Made by a program: the position numbers and the translations under genes
Assembly (NCBI GenBank): GCA_949740725.1
Contig: CATJIO010000095.1
Span: 22,078 to 86,077, forward strand
DNA length: 64,000 bases
DNA from: an uncultured Lachnospiraceae bacterium
GTDB taxonomy: Bacteria; Bacillota; Clostridia; Lachnospirales; Lachnospiraceae
Reading direction: 5' to 3'
Notes under the pieces: model-generated
The model's database searches: none
What the model was told of the DNA's origin: nothing
What the model saw: the letters and a program-made list of their open reading frames with translations, nothing else
Part shown: positions 28,830 through 37,377 of the stretch, piece by piece
Layout: each line of letters opens with the position of its first letter
Numbering within the stretch: position 1 is the stretch's first letter

Positions 28830-28937
28830 CAATATTTTCAGGCAAGGAACTTTCTTTGAATTTTTTCGCAGAGGACTTAACAAGATTTCTAGTTTGTGGT
28901 AAAATAACTTTATATAATGTAAGGAGTGCCGCTGCTT

Positions 28938-29543
28938 ATGGAAAGAAGGCAGAAGGAAGCATATGTGACCTTAGGCATTATTGCTGTGAATGTGATTTAT
29001 TTTCTTTATCTGGATATAGCCGGTTCATCAGAGGACGTGAGCTATATGCTGGAGCATGGGGCAATGTATACACCCTATGTCCTGGAAGGAGAATGGTTTC
29101 GCATTCTTTTGGCGGTGTTTATGCACTTTGGGATTCGCCATCTGGTGGGAAATATGCTGATTCTTTTTTTATTAGGGACGCATCTGGAAAAAGCATTTGG
29201 AAAAATGAAATACCTGCTTTTTTATCTGGGATGTGGGTGCGGTGCGAATCTGGTGTCCGTTTGCTATGACCTTTTTCTGGAAACAAATGCAAGGGTTCCT
29301 ATGAATACTGTTTCTGCCGGAGCCTCTGGAGCCATTTTTGGGGTATCCGGAGGCTTACTCTTTGTTGTGCTTGCAAATAAGGGAAGACTGGATGATTTAA
29401 GCACCAGACAAGTGATGATCATGATGATTTTTTCTCTGTGCATCGGATTTCAAAGCGCAGATACTGATAATCTGGCTCATATTTCTGGTGCGGTGATTGG
29501 ATTTTTGCTTGCCATGATACTTTATCGGGGGAATCGATCGTAG
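28938..29543 (+). CDS. Rhomboid-family intramembrane serine protease
   Basis: HFGIRHLVGNMLIL, SAGASGAIFGVSGGLL (GASG Ser), NLAHISGAVIGF (catalytic His). Confidence 0.92.
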   Translation: MERRQKEAYVTLGIIAVNVIYFLYLDIAGSSEDVSYMLEHGAMYTPYVLEGEWFRILLAVFMHFGIRHLVGNMLILFLLGTHLEKAFGKMKYLLFYLGCGCGANLVSVCYDLFLETNARVPMNTVSAGASGAIFGVSGGLLFVVLANKGRLDDLSTRQVMIMMIFSLCIGFQSADTDNLAHISGAVIGFLLAMILYRGNRS

Positions 29544-29572
29544 GGAAGGGACATGGAAAGGAGGAAGGCAGT

Positions 29573-29989
29573 ATGATTGATGAAAATTGTATTTTCTGCA
29601 AAATTGCGAATGGAAACATACCATCCGCAACGGTGTACGAGGATGACCAATTCCGTGCTATCTTAGATATGGGACCAGCATCAAAGGGACATACGTTGAT
29701 TTTACCTAAGGCGCATTTTAAGGATGTCTGTGAATTAGAAGCACCATATGCTTCCAGAGTTTTACAGCTGGGCGGCCGGATTGGAAAGGCGATGAAAGCG
29801 GCTTTGGGCTGTTCCGGTTTTAATCTGGTTCAGAATAATGGGGCTTCTGCCGGCCAGACTGTGTTGCATTTCCATATGCATGTCATACCCCGCTATGACG
29901 GGGAGGCTCCCATTGTTACCTGGAATCCAGGTAGTGTAGAACCAGAGGAAATGAAAGAGACAGCAAGTCGGATCCATGCAAAACTGTAA
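29573..29989 (+). CDS. HIT-family protein
   Basis: CIFCKIANGNIPSATVYEDD and VLHFHMHVIPRY histidine triad. Confidence 0.95.
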   Translation: MIDENCIFCKIANGNIPSATVYEDDQFRAILDMGPASKGHTLILPKAHFKDVCELEAPYASRVLQLGGRIGKAMKAALGCSGFNLVQNNGASAGQTVLHFHMHVIPRYDGEAPIVTWNPGSVEPEEMKETASRIHAKL

Positions 29990-30011
29990 TTCTTCAAGGC
30001 AGGAGAGAATT

Positions 30012-30542
30012 ATGCAGCAAGATATTAATGGTTTGTTGCAGGCCATTTATGATGAATATCAAAAACCTCTTCGGATCTTGGCCATTGATTTTGGAATTCC
30101 GGTAAGGGATGCAGATGACGTTGTACAGGAAACCATCATATCTTACTATGAGCATTATCCTTTAGATTGGATGCCGGGCCCCATGCGGTCGATGCTGGTA
30201 AAGATTCTCAGAAATAAAAGCATTGATTATCTGAGAAAAAGCCAGAAAGAAAAGCTGATGCTAGAGTCTATGGAGTATCACCGGCAGCAGGAGATAAATC
30301 TCAGGTGCAGCCAGGATTTATTCGATCAGATTACCAATAAGGAAGTCTATTATGATGTAAATCAGGCTTTTGGGCAGCTTTCAAAGGATTTGCGAGCAGC
30401 GGCAAGGATGCAGTTGGTTGAGGGAATGATGAACAAAGATGTCGCAAAGCAGCTGGGGATATCATCAGTTGCCTGCCGGGCAAGAGTTTCAAGAGCCAGA
30501 AAAATCTTAAGACAGTTATTGGGGCCTAAATATGGGCTGTGA
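30012..30542 (+). CDS. RNA polymerase sigma-70-family factor (ECF-like)
   Basis: DADDVVQETIISYYEHY (region 2), RNKSIDYLRKSQ, MNKDVAKQLGISSVACRARVSRARKILR (region 4 HTH). Confidence 0.85.
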   Translation: MQQDINGLLQAIYDEYQKPLRILAIDFGIPVRDADDVVQETIISYYEHYPLDWMPGPMRSMLVKILRNKSIDYLRKSQKEKLMLESMEYHRQQEINLRCSQDLFDQITNKEVYYDVNQAFGQLSKDLRAAARMQLVEGMMNKDVAKQLGISSVACRARVSRARKILRQLLGPKYGL

Positions 30543-30588
30543 TTATCTGTCCACTTAAGGCCCCGGATCTATTTTCCAGCAGTTTATT

Positions 30589-31656
30589 TTATTTTTCCGT
30601 ACAGGCGCGGATTAGGGAAAGGATTGCCTCGATGGCATGGTTTAGCTCGGTTCCCTCCATCGCATGGATATAGGTTCGCCGGTTTTCGTAGAGCTTTTTG
30701 ATTTCCTGATAAAGGGATTCATCGGTCAGCGATTCCTCTTCCAGGACTGCGCTGAATCCCTGCTTTTGGAAGGATTTTGCATTTAAAATCTGATCTCCAC
30801 GACTGGCAGCAGCAGAAAGGGGAATCAGGAGATTTGGCTTCCGCAGGGCCAGCAGTTCACAGATAGAATTTGCACCTGCTCGGGAAATTACGATATCCGC
30901 AGCAGCGAAGAGATGCTTTAATGGTTTGTCAACATATTCATACTGTACATATCCCGGTGTGCCAATCAAGGAATCATCCAAATGCTCCTTTCCACAGATA
31001 TGTATTATCTGAAAGGTTTCCAGGAGGCGGGGGAGGATGCTTCGCACAGCAGTATTTACTTTCACAGAGCCCAGGCTGCCACCGATGATTAAAATCACTG
31101 GGCGGTCAGGACTGAGATGGGTATACTGAAGGCCAGAGAGTCGATCGCCTTGTAACAGTTCTTCACGAATGGGCGAACCGGTGAGAACGGCCTTGTCCTC
31201 AGGAAGATAGGAAAGTGTTTCTGGAAAATTACAGCATACATTTCTGGCAGAAGGAATACATATTTTATTGGCCAGGCCGGGTGTAATGTCCGATTCATGG
31301 ATAATGGTGGGAACCTTGTAATGCTTTGCGGCTAGAACCACGGGAACGGCGACAAAACCTCCCTTGGAAAAAACCACATCCGGTTTAAAGGTTTTGATAA
31401 GCTTTAATGCTTCCATATATCCCTTCACTACCCGAAATGGATCCGAAAAATTTTTAACATCAAAGTAACGGCGTAGTTTTCCTGAGGAAATCCCCTGATA
31501 GGGAATGCCGACTCCTTCTATCAGCTTTTTTTCAATACCCTGATAGGAACCTACATAAAGGATTTCATATCCCTGCTCTTTTAAGGAAGGGAGCAGGGCC
31601 AGATTCGGGGTAACATGGCCGGCAGTGCCACCGCCGGTTAACATAATTTTTTTCAT
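30589..31656 (-). CDS. murG: UDP-N-acetylglucosamine--N-acetylmuramyl-(pentapeptide) pyrophosphoryl-undecaprenol N-acetylglucosamine transferase
   Basis: MLTGGGTAGHVTPNLAL, FSKGGFVAVPVVLAA, IIHESDITPGLANK, ISRAGANSICELLALRKPNLLIPL. Confidence 0.93.
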   Translation of the reverse strand: MKKIMLTGGGTAGHVTPNLALLPSLKEQGYEILYVGSYQGIEKKLIEGVGIPYQGISSGKLRRYFDVKNFSDPFRVVKGYMEALKLIKTFKPDVVFSKGGFVAVPVVLAAKHYKVPTIIHESDITPGLANKICIPSARNVCCNFPETLSYLPEDKAVLTGSPIREELLQGDRLSGLQYTHLSPDRPVILIIGGSLGSVKVNTAVRSILPRLLETFQIIHICGKEHLDDSLIGTPGYVQYEYVDKPLKHLFAAADIVISRAGANSICELLALRKPNLLIPLSAAASRGDQILNAKSFQKQGFSAVLEEESLTDESLYQEIKKLYENRRTYIHAMEGTELNHAIEAILSLIRACTEK

Positions 31657-31756
31657 ATTTCCTTGACCTCCAGAAGTAACCTTATAGTATTATAGTAATG
31701 CTTCAAATGAAAATGTCAACCCTGAAAGAATGGAAACGTTAGAGGAACTGTTTAAG

Positions 31757-31889
31757 GTTACTGTTCACGGCCAGAATTCTGCGAGGTATTCCTTGTGAGT
31801 GAAATCCGCGGACGGCAGCGCCAAAATAGGCAGAATGACCATTTTGTGTGTATATTGGTTGCTGTGAACGGCGGGCCGTGAACAGTAAC
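31757..31889. repeat. 16-bp perfect inverted repeat flanking a 101-bp spacer (MITE/structured-element candidate)
   Basis: GTTACTGTTCACGGCC at 31757-31772 and GGCCGTGAACAGTAAC at 31874-31889. Confidence 0.6.
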
Positions 31890-31906
31890 TGTAAGGAAGG
31901 TGTAAC

Positions 31907-32872
31907 GTGGATAGGAATAGAACTGGCTCTGATGCACAAAAGGATCAATCAATTGAGCAACTAATCAAAGAGGCCTATGGCCTGAATGCCAGGCAGCTGG
32001 AAAAGCAAATGGAGTGGGCTATGGGGACAGCAGAGTCAGGTTCTCTCCTAAAAGGAATGCCCATCCCAGAGGCACCGGAAAATGAATTTCGCATTATCAT
32101 GGCAAAGATGGCGGCCCGAGGGATCACCCCTAAAGTTATGGCAGATTTTGACGAGGAAACCCGGAGGGCAATGCAGCGGGAGGATTATCTGGACACTACC
32201 CCGATACTGCCCCACCAGAGAGCAGAATGGGAAAAAACCAATCGGAATCCGGTGGCGGATGTGAAAGAATATCTGGAATTAAAGAAGAAGCGCTTTAGGA
32301 AAGTAGTCCGGATGGCAGAGGCAGTAGCTGCTTGCGCGCTGTTGGTGATGGCGGTCATTCTCGTGCCCAGGATTGATGCGATTGCAAAGAAAAATTATAA
32401 ATATGAGGCCAGGGTAGAGAGTGGAGAAAAAGGGACTATCATTTGGAATAACCAAGAAAATGTTATTTATAATGCAGGTGATTTAGAAGAGGCATATGCT
32501 AAAATCAAGGAAACTTTGGGTGATCCAATATTGAAGTTAACGTTCATGCCTGAGGGAATGGTGTTTTCTGAATTAGAAATTAAAGCTGGTTATGCTAGGA
32601 TGGAATTTGCTTATGCAGGGAATTCGGTTCATATGTTTGAGATGCTTTATCGAAAAGATGGAGCGGGTGCACATAAAACAGATTGTCAAGCAGATATATT
32701 TGTTACAAATGAATGGATCGAGAAAGAAATACCAATTCAGAAAAACAAGCTAGATAAGGGAAAATATGAATATTGCGCTTATATTGAGTTTAATAGTGCT
32801 TATTATGTTCTTGAAGGTATAATGGGTGAAAAAGATTTTGTTAATCTTATAAAGAATCTTGTGTTAGAATAG
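31907..32872 (+). CDS. Membrane-anchored protein, possibly DUF4367-type/anti-sigma-like
   Basis: Cytoplasmic N-terminus, one TM (AVAACALLVMAVILVPRI), extracellular C-terminal domain; reminiscent of DUF4367 proteins next to sigma factors. Confidence 0.5.
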   Translation: MDRNRTGSDAQKDQSIEQLIKEAYGLNARQLEKQMEWAMGTAESGSLLKGMPIPEAPENEFRIIMAKMAARGITPKVMADFDEETRRAMQREDYLDTTPILPHQRAEWEKTNRNPVADVKEYLELKKKRFRKVVRMAEAVAACALLVMAVILVPRIDAIAKKNYKYEARVESGEKGTIIWNNQENVIYNAGDLEEAYAKIKETLGDPILKLTFMPEGMVFSELEIKAGYARMEFAYAGNSVHMFEMLYRKDGAGAHKTDCQADIFVTNEWIEKEIPIQKNKLDKGKYEYCAYIEFNSAYYVLEGIMGEKDFVNLIKNLVLE

Positions 32873-32888
32873 TGTAAATGAGGTAAAA

Positions 32889-33428
32889 ATGAAGAAAATA
32901 TTTAAATTGTTTTTATTGACAGTGATTGGGAGTTTATTTTTTGGGATAACCATATTAGCAGATGATGAGGGATGGGACCAGAACATAAAAAGTATTCAAT
33001 TTTATAGAAAAACAGAGTTATTACCCCCAGATATTAAGCACTCTGTTGGGTATGGGGATATTACAAGAGGAAATTATCTTGCCAGTTCTGAGCTACATAT
33101 TTCAAACGAAGGATATGGTTCAATTGGAATTTTGGGTAGCACATTATGCCATGTGCCAGTGAAAAAGATTCGTATGGCTATTTATCTAGATCGTTGGGAT
33201 GAGACTCAAGAAAGGTGGATACAAGTAGATTATTATAATTTTACTTATGAAGATAAAGAAGAAAAGAAGGATTTAACAGCAGTAACAGAGGCCTTTAGTG
33301 TTATCGGCCTTCCTACCGGCTGCTATTACCGCCTAAGAAGTTTCAACTGCGTATGGCCTTTCTCAGGCGGTTCTGAGATGCAGGGGCCGGTGACGGATGG
33401 AATTTTAATTACCGACGGTGCAGTATAA
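32889..33428 (+). CDS. Secreted protein of unknown function
   Basis: Clear signal peptide MKKIFKLFLLTVIGSLFFGITILADDE; no catalytic motif recognised. Confidence 0.7.
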   Translation: MKKIFKLFLLTVIGSLFFGITILADDEGWDQNIKSIQFYRKTELLPPDIKHSVGYGDITRGNYLASSELHISNEGYGSIGILGSTLCHVPVKKIRMAIYLDRWDETQERWIQVDYYNFTYEDKEEKKDLTAVTEAFSVIGLPTGCYYRLRSFNCVWPFSGGSEMQGPVTDGILITDGAV

Positions 33429-33450
33429 AAATCAAATAGGTTATCCATTT

Positions 33451-33497
33451 AAGCCATAAGCCCAAGCGCTTCAAGCCGCTCGGGCTTATGGCTTTTC
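33451..33497 (+). terminator. Rho-independent terminator
   Basis: AAGCCATAAGCCC...GGGCTTATGGCTT followed by TTC/T-rich tract. Confidence 0.8.
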
Positions 33498-33586
33498 TTC
33501 TATTTCTCAATTTCATTCATAATCTATATGTCTGCAACATATACATGTTATTAAAGTCATAAAGTACAAGGACAAGGAGAGAGACG

Positions 33587-34846
33587 ATGGACGAGATACG
33601 CTATTTGATATCAGATGCCTCGAAAAAGGTCGATGTAGAAACCCATGTCCTGCGGTATTGGGAAGAAGAACTGGGGCTTTCGATTCCGAGAAACGAGATG
33701 GGTCATAGATATTACACAGAGTTTCATATCCGTTTATTTTGTCAGGTGAAGGAATTGAAGGATAAGGGATACCAGCTGAAGGCCATTAAAAATGCGTTGC
33801 AGCAGGTAATGAACCGAAACCAGGAGGTTGTGGAGACAGAGGATGTGCTGGAGCGGGACATTACGAGAACATTGGAGAAAAACCCTAGATTGGGAGTACT
33901 ATACCGGATCTCGGTGGACAAGCCTGCCGCCTCTGTTACAAAGGCCGTGATAGAAGAACAGATCGGCCCGAGAAGTCTGTCTGGGCCAACAATTACGAAT
34001 ATGTCCGACTACAGTCGTTTAGAGGAGAAGAGGAATCAAGAGGATTCTCTTCAGAAAGTAGAAAAGGAAGAAATCCTGGAAAGAGGAGAAAAGGATGGGC
34101 GAACAGATATGAAGAGTCGAAGAAAAGATCGAAAAAAGCCTTCTGCCTGGGAGAGAAGGAATGGAATTGTTGCAAATGCGAAGGACAAAACAATGGCCAG
34201 GGAGGCCAAAGTAGCGGCAGAGAGAGCGGGTGAAGAGCGTCAGGAGCTAAAGGGAGATATCTTAGAAAAAGTATTCGAGACCACATCCATAGACAGAACA
34301 GAGGAAATAACCGGAAATCAAAGCGCGGAACAGACAGAGGACAGAATAGGGATGGGAAACTGGGCAGAACTTGCCACAGAAGCAACAGCCCAGACCAGGA
34401 CGGAAAATAGGGCAGAAGACATAGCAAAAAACAGAGAAGAAAAAGGGGAGGAAAACCGGATAGAGGATTTAACTCAGCAGGGGGAATCAAAGGAGATGAC
34501 CGCCCTTGCTGTGTCTAAAGGGGAGACATCGGCAGAGCTGACGATGATGACACCGGAAGAGAAGATGGAGCGGTTTCAGCTGATCATGAACCACATAATT
34601 GGTCAGGCACTAGAAGCAAATAATGAGAAGCTGAGCCAGGAGATTAGCGGACTGGTAAACCAAAAGATCGCGGAGGACTTAGAGGATTTAATGCGGATCA
34701 GAGATGAACGGGAGGAGGAACGATTCCGCCAGCTGGACGAAACGATCCGCAGCTGCCAGCGCATGAGTCAGGGAAAAGCAGAGGCGGCAGCTACGAAAGT
34801 CCCGTTTTTAAAACGGAAAAGCTTTGGGAGGGGAGGAAGACTTTGA
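33587..34846 (+). CDS. MerR-type HTH protein with long charged linker and C-terminal coiled coil
   Basis: N-terminal SDASKKVDVETHVLRYWEEELGLSIPRNEMGHRYYTEFHIRLFCQVKELKDKGYQLKAIKNAL; K/E/R/T-rich middle. Confidence 0.75.
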   Translation: MDEIRYLISDASKKVDVETHVLRYWEEELGLSIPRNEMGHRYYTEFHIRLFCQVKELKDKGYQLKAIKNALQQVMNRNQEVVETEDVLERDITRTLEKNPRLGVLYRISVDKPAASVTKAVIEEQIGPRSLSGPTITNMSDYSRLEEKRNQEDSLQKVEKEEILERGEKDGRTDMKSRRKDRKKPSAWERRNGIVANAKDKTMAREAKVAAERAGEERQELKGDILEKVFETTSIDRTEEITGNQSAEQTEDRIGMGNWAELATEATAQTRTENRAEDIAKNREEKGEENRIEDLTQQGESKEMTALAVSKGETSAELTMMTPEEKMERFQLIMNHIIGQALEANNEKLSQEISGLVNQKIAEDLEDLMRIRDEREEERFRQLDETIRSCQRMSQGKAEAAATKVPFLKRKSFGRGGRL

Positions 34847-34877
34847 ATCAGAAGTTGCGGCTATTGTGGCGCTTGAC

Positions 34878-35594
34878 CTATTTTTTGCAGGCATCCACAA
34901 AGGCCTGAAATAGATTCCTGGCGCAGGAGTCGGTTTCCCACAGATATTCGGGGTGCCATTGTACTCCGACAAGGAAGGGATAATCCGGTAGCTCGATTTC
35001 CTCCACAATGCCGTCGGAGGCTACGCCGCCTGGGATCAGCCCTGGAGCAAGATTTCGGATTGCCTGGTGATGGCAACTGTTAACCTGAATGGAAGTGTCA
35101 TCTCCAAAAGAGGCCAGGAGAGTATTCTTTTTTACATCCACATGGTGGGAGGGATGCCGGTAGTGAAGGGGCTGAGTATGAGCGATAGGAAAGGCAGAGC
35201 GATACTGGCTGTCAATATCCTGATAAATATCACCGCCTAGCCCGATATTCAGCATCTGTGCACCGCGGCAGATACCTAAAATAGGCTTTTTTTGTTCCAT
35301 GGCAATGGAGAGTAAAGTTAATTCCATCTGGTCCCGTTTCACCGAAATGGGGCCACAGTTTTTATGGGTTTCTTCACCCCAGAGAAAGGGATGGGGATCC
35401 GGCCCTCCGGTAAAAAGAAATCCCTGGCATAGAGAGGAAAGCTGCGTCAAATCCTCCTTTGATGCCTCCAAAGGCAAAATTAAGGAGAGGGCTCCGGCCG
35501 CCTCTAATGCTCGGATATAGGTAGGACGCATGGAGACATCATCATTTTCTGTGTTGTGGGAAGGGGTTAGGCCGATAACAGGTTTTTTCATCAT
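34878..35594 (-). CDS. Gamma-glutamyl-gamma-aminobutyrate hydrolase family protein (peptidase C26, class I GATase-like)
   Basis: ILGICRGAQMLNIGLGGDIYQD (nucleophile Cys), VGVQWHPEYL (catalytic His/Glu). Confidence 0.92.
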   Translation of the reverse strand: MMKKPVIGLTPSHNTENDDVSMRPTYIRALEAAGALSLILPLEASKEDLTQLSSLCQGFLFTGGPDPHPFLWGEETHKNCGPISVKRDQMELTLLSIAMEQKKPILGICRGAQMLNIGLGGDIYQDIDSQYRSAFPIAHTQPLHYRHPSHHVDVKKNTLLASFGDDTSIQVNSCHHQAIRNLAPGLIPGGVASDGIVEEIELPDYPFLVGVQWHPEYLWETDSCARNLFQAFVDACKK

Positions 35595-35666
35595 TGATTA
35601 CCTCGTTTTTATTTTATGGTATGGGATTGGATTGCTCTATCAGAACAGAAGATTGCCAAACAAAAA

Positions 35667-35690
35667 TGCCTCTTCCATTTGGAAGAGGCA
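35667..35690 (-). terminator. Rho-independent terminator for the ferredoxin gene
   Basis: TGCCTCTTCC-attt-GGAAGAGGCA; minus-strand read continues into TTTTTG. Confidence 0.75.
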
Positions 35691-35707
35691 CTTATGTAAG
35701 ATAAAGA

Positions 35708-35878
35708 TCAACCTTCCTCGATTGCGCCAGTAGGACATGCGCCTGCACAGGTGCCACAGCTAATGCAAGTATCAGCGTCGATAACATACTTGCCGTCACC
35801 CTCTGCGATTGCGCTTACTGGACATTCGCCAGCACAAGTACCACAGCTAACACAAGAATCGTTAATTACGTATGCCAT
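35708..35878 (-). CDS. 2[4Fe-4S] ferredoxin (56 aa, missing from the ORF track)
   Basis: Translated by hand: MAYVINDSCVSCGTCAGECPVSAIAEGDGKYVIDADTCISCGTCAGACPTGAIEEG; two CxxCxxCxxxCP clusters. Confidence 0.95.
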   Translation of the reverse strand: MAYVINDSCVSCGTCAGECPVSAIAEGDGKYVIDADTCISCGTCAGACPTGAIEEG

Positions 35879-36099
35879 GATAATTTCCTCCTTTATACTA
35901 TAAGATTTGAGTCTATTCTATAATAAAATCAGGAATTATTCAAGTGGAAAATGGTGGAGTACTGTACAAATATCAAAACAAAATGCCACGGTTTATACCT
36001 TTGTGGGGCGGTGAACCACAACAAGAAAATTCCTCCTTGTCAAAATCATTAAATGGTATTATAGTGGTAGTAGTATATGGATAAAGGAGGAAATGTAAG

Positions 36100-36300
36100 A
36101 TGCAGATCACAAAGGATATGTTAATTGGTGAATTGGTCCAGATGCATGAATCTGTAGCACCGATGCTAATGCGGGCAGGGATGCACTGCCTTGGCTGTCC
36201 GTCGGCTCAGTCAGAAAGCCTGGAGGAGGCATGTATGGTTCATGGCATTGATTGCGATACATTAGTTGCCAATATGAATGAGGTTCTGGCTGCGTTTTAA
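36100..36300 (+). CDS. DUF1858 domain protein
   Basis: [49 protein letters not shown]. Confidence 0.88.
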   Translation: MQITKDMLIGELVQMHESVAPMLMRAGMHCLGCPSAQSESLEEACMVHGIDCDTLVANMNEVLAAF

Positions 36301-36400
36301 TTCCATCTGAGGATGTAACGGAAAATTTAACGCAAGATTGAAAATTGAAAACAAAAGGCCATTCTGCCAGGTATTGTCTGGAAGAATGGCTTTTTGCAGT

Positions 36401-37168
36401 CTAAAATTGTGCAAGAGCCTGAATAGCGTGTTTGGGAATCACAGCATCATAGTGCTCTGCATAATATGCCTCTGTGGCGTAGTCGTGATGAATTTTCGTG
36501 CCGTATTCAGCAAGGATATTGCAGACCTTGCTGAATTCCAGACTCTCGTTCTTGCGCCGGATCAGCAAATAATACTGGCCGGAATGGGGATTTTTATAGA
36601 GAATACTTTCCCCGTCAAAGGCAGGCTCGACCACTTTTGCTGCATCCGAAGTCTGATCCAGTGAGGAGAAGATGAAAATACGCACTTGTTCGGCTGAGGC
36701 TGGTTCAGATGGTTCTTTCGCGCTTTCTGCAGGCAGGCCGGATAACTGGGGATTTTCACCTTGGCTGGTGGACAAAAGGGTAACATTTTCTGAAGTGGTT
36801 TTCTGGTACTGGAGCAGGCTTTCCGCACCTTCCAGCAGCTCATTGGTGAGGCTATTTAATAAATTGTCTTCATCCTCAGACATAGGGGAGAACTTGGCAA
36901 AACGAGTGTCTAATTCTTCTGGATCCTCGATTTTCGTAATGACCAGCATAACGCTTTCGCTGGATAGAGGGATAGCCTCTACCATCAGGGGAATATCGTC
37001 TGCCTCAAAGCCGACTTCGCTGGAAGCCTTCTGGATCATTTCCCGAAATAGATTTTTGGCCTTATCGGTGCCATAGGCCAGTTCGGTTAAGTTTAAATTG
37101 CGAGTGCTTAAATCGATGTTATTTAATGTACAGCGGATTTGATTTTCATTGATTCGCTCAATTTTCAT
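36401..37168 (-). CDS. mecA: Adaptor protein MecA-like
   Basis: MKIERINENQIRCTLNNIDLSTRNLNLTELAYGTDKAKNLFREMIQKASSEVGFEADDIPLMVEAIPLSSESVMLVITKIEDPEELD. Confidence 0.85.
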   Translation of the reverse strand: MKIERINENQIRCTLNNIDLSTRNLNLTELAYGTDKAKNLFREMIQKASSEVGFEADDIPLMVEAIPLSSESVMLVITKIEDPEELDTRFAKFSPMSEDEDNLLNSLTNELLEGAESLLQYQKTTSENVTLLSTSQGENPQLSGLPAESAKEPSEPASAEQVRIFIFSSLDQTSDAAKVVEPAFDGESILYKNPHSGQYYLLIRRKNESLEFSKVCNILAEYGTKIHHDYATEAYYAEHYDAVIPKHAIQALAQF

Positions 37169-37377
37169 TTAGAATCACTTCCTATCCTGGAAATTTTTGT
37201 ATATCCTGAAAGTAGATATTTTTCTTCACTCTATAATATACTATACTATATCACAAAATAGCAATTCTTATGAAAAAATTTTAGAAAATCGTAAGAGATT
37301 TAAAATTAACTATTGTAAAATCCTGACAGATATAGTAAAATATTCCCATGAGATGATACCGGAGAAGGAGGAAGCGT

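Noticed and set aside
28826-29269. 147-aa plus-strand ORF overlapping the rhomboid gene
   Set aside because: Out of frame with the clearly identified rhomboid protease.
35708-35878. Possible direct-repeat or CRISPR-like signal (two similar blocks around CCAGTAGGACATGCGCCTGCACAGGTGCCACAGCTAA)
   Set aside because: Explained by the two homologous 4Fe-4S cluster motifs of the ferredoxin gene.
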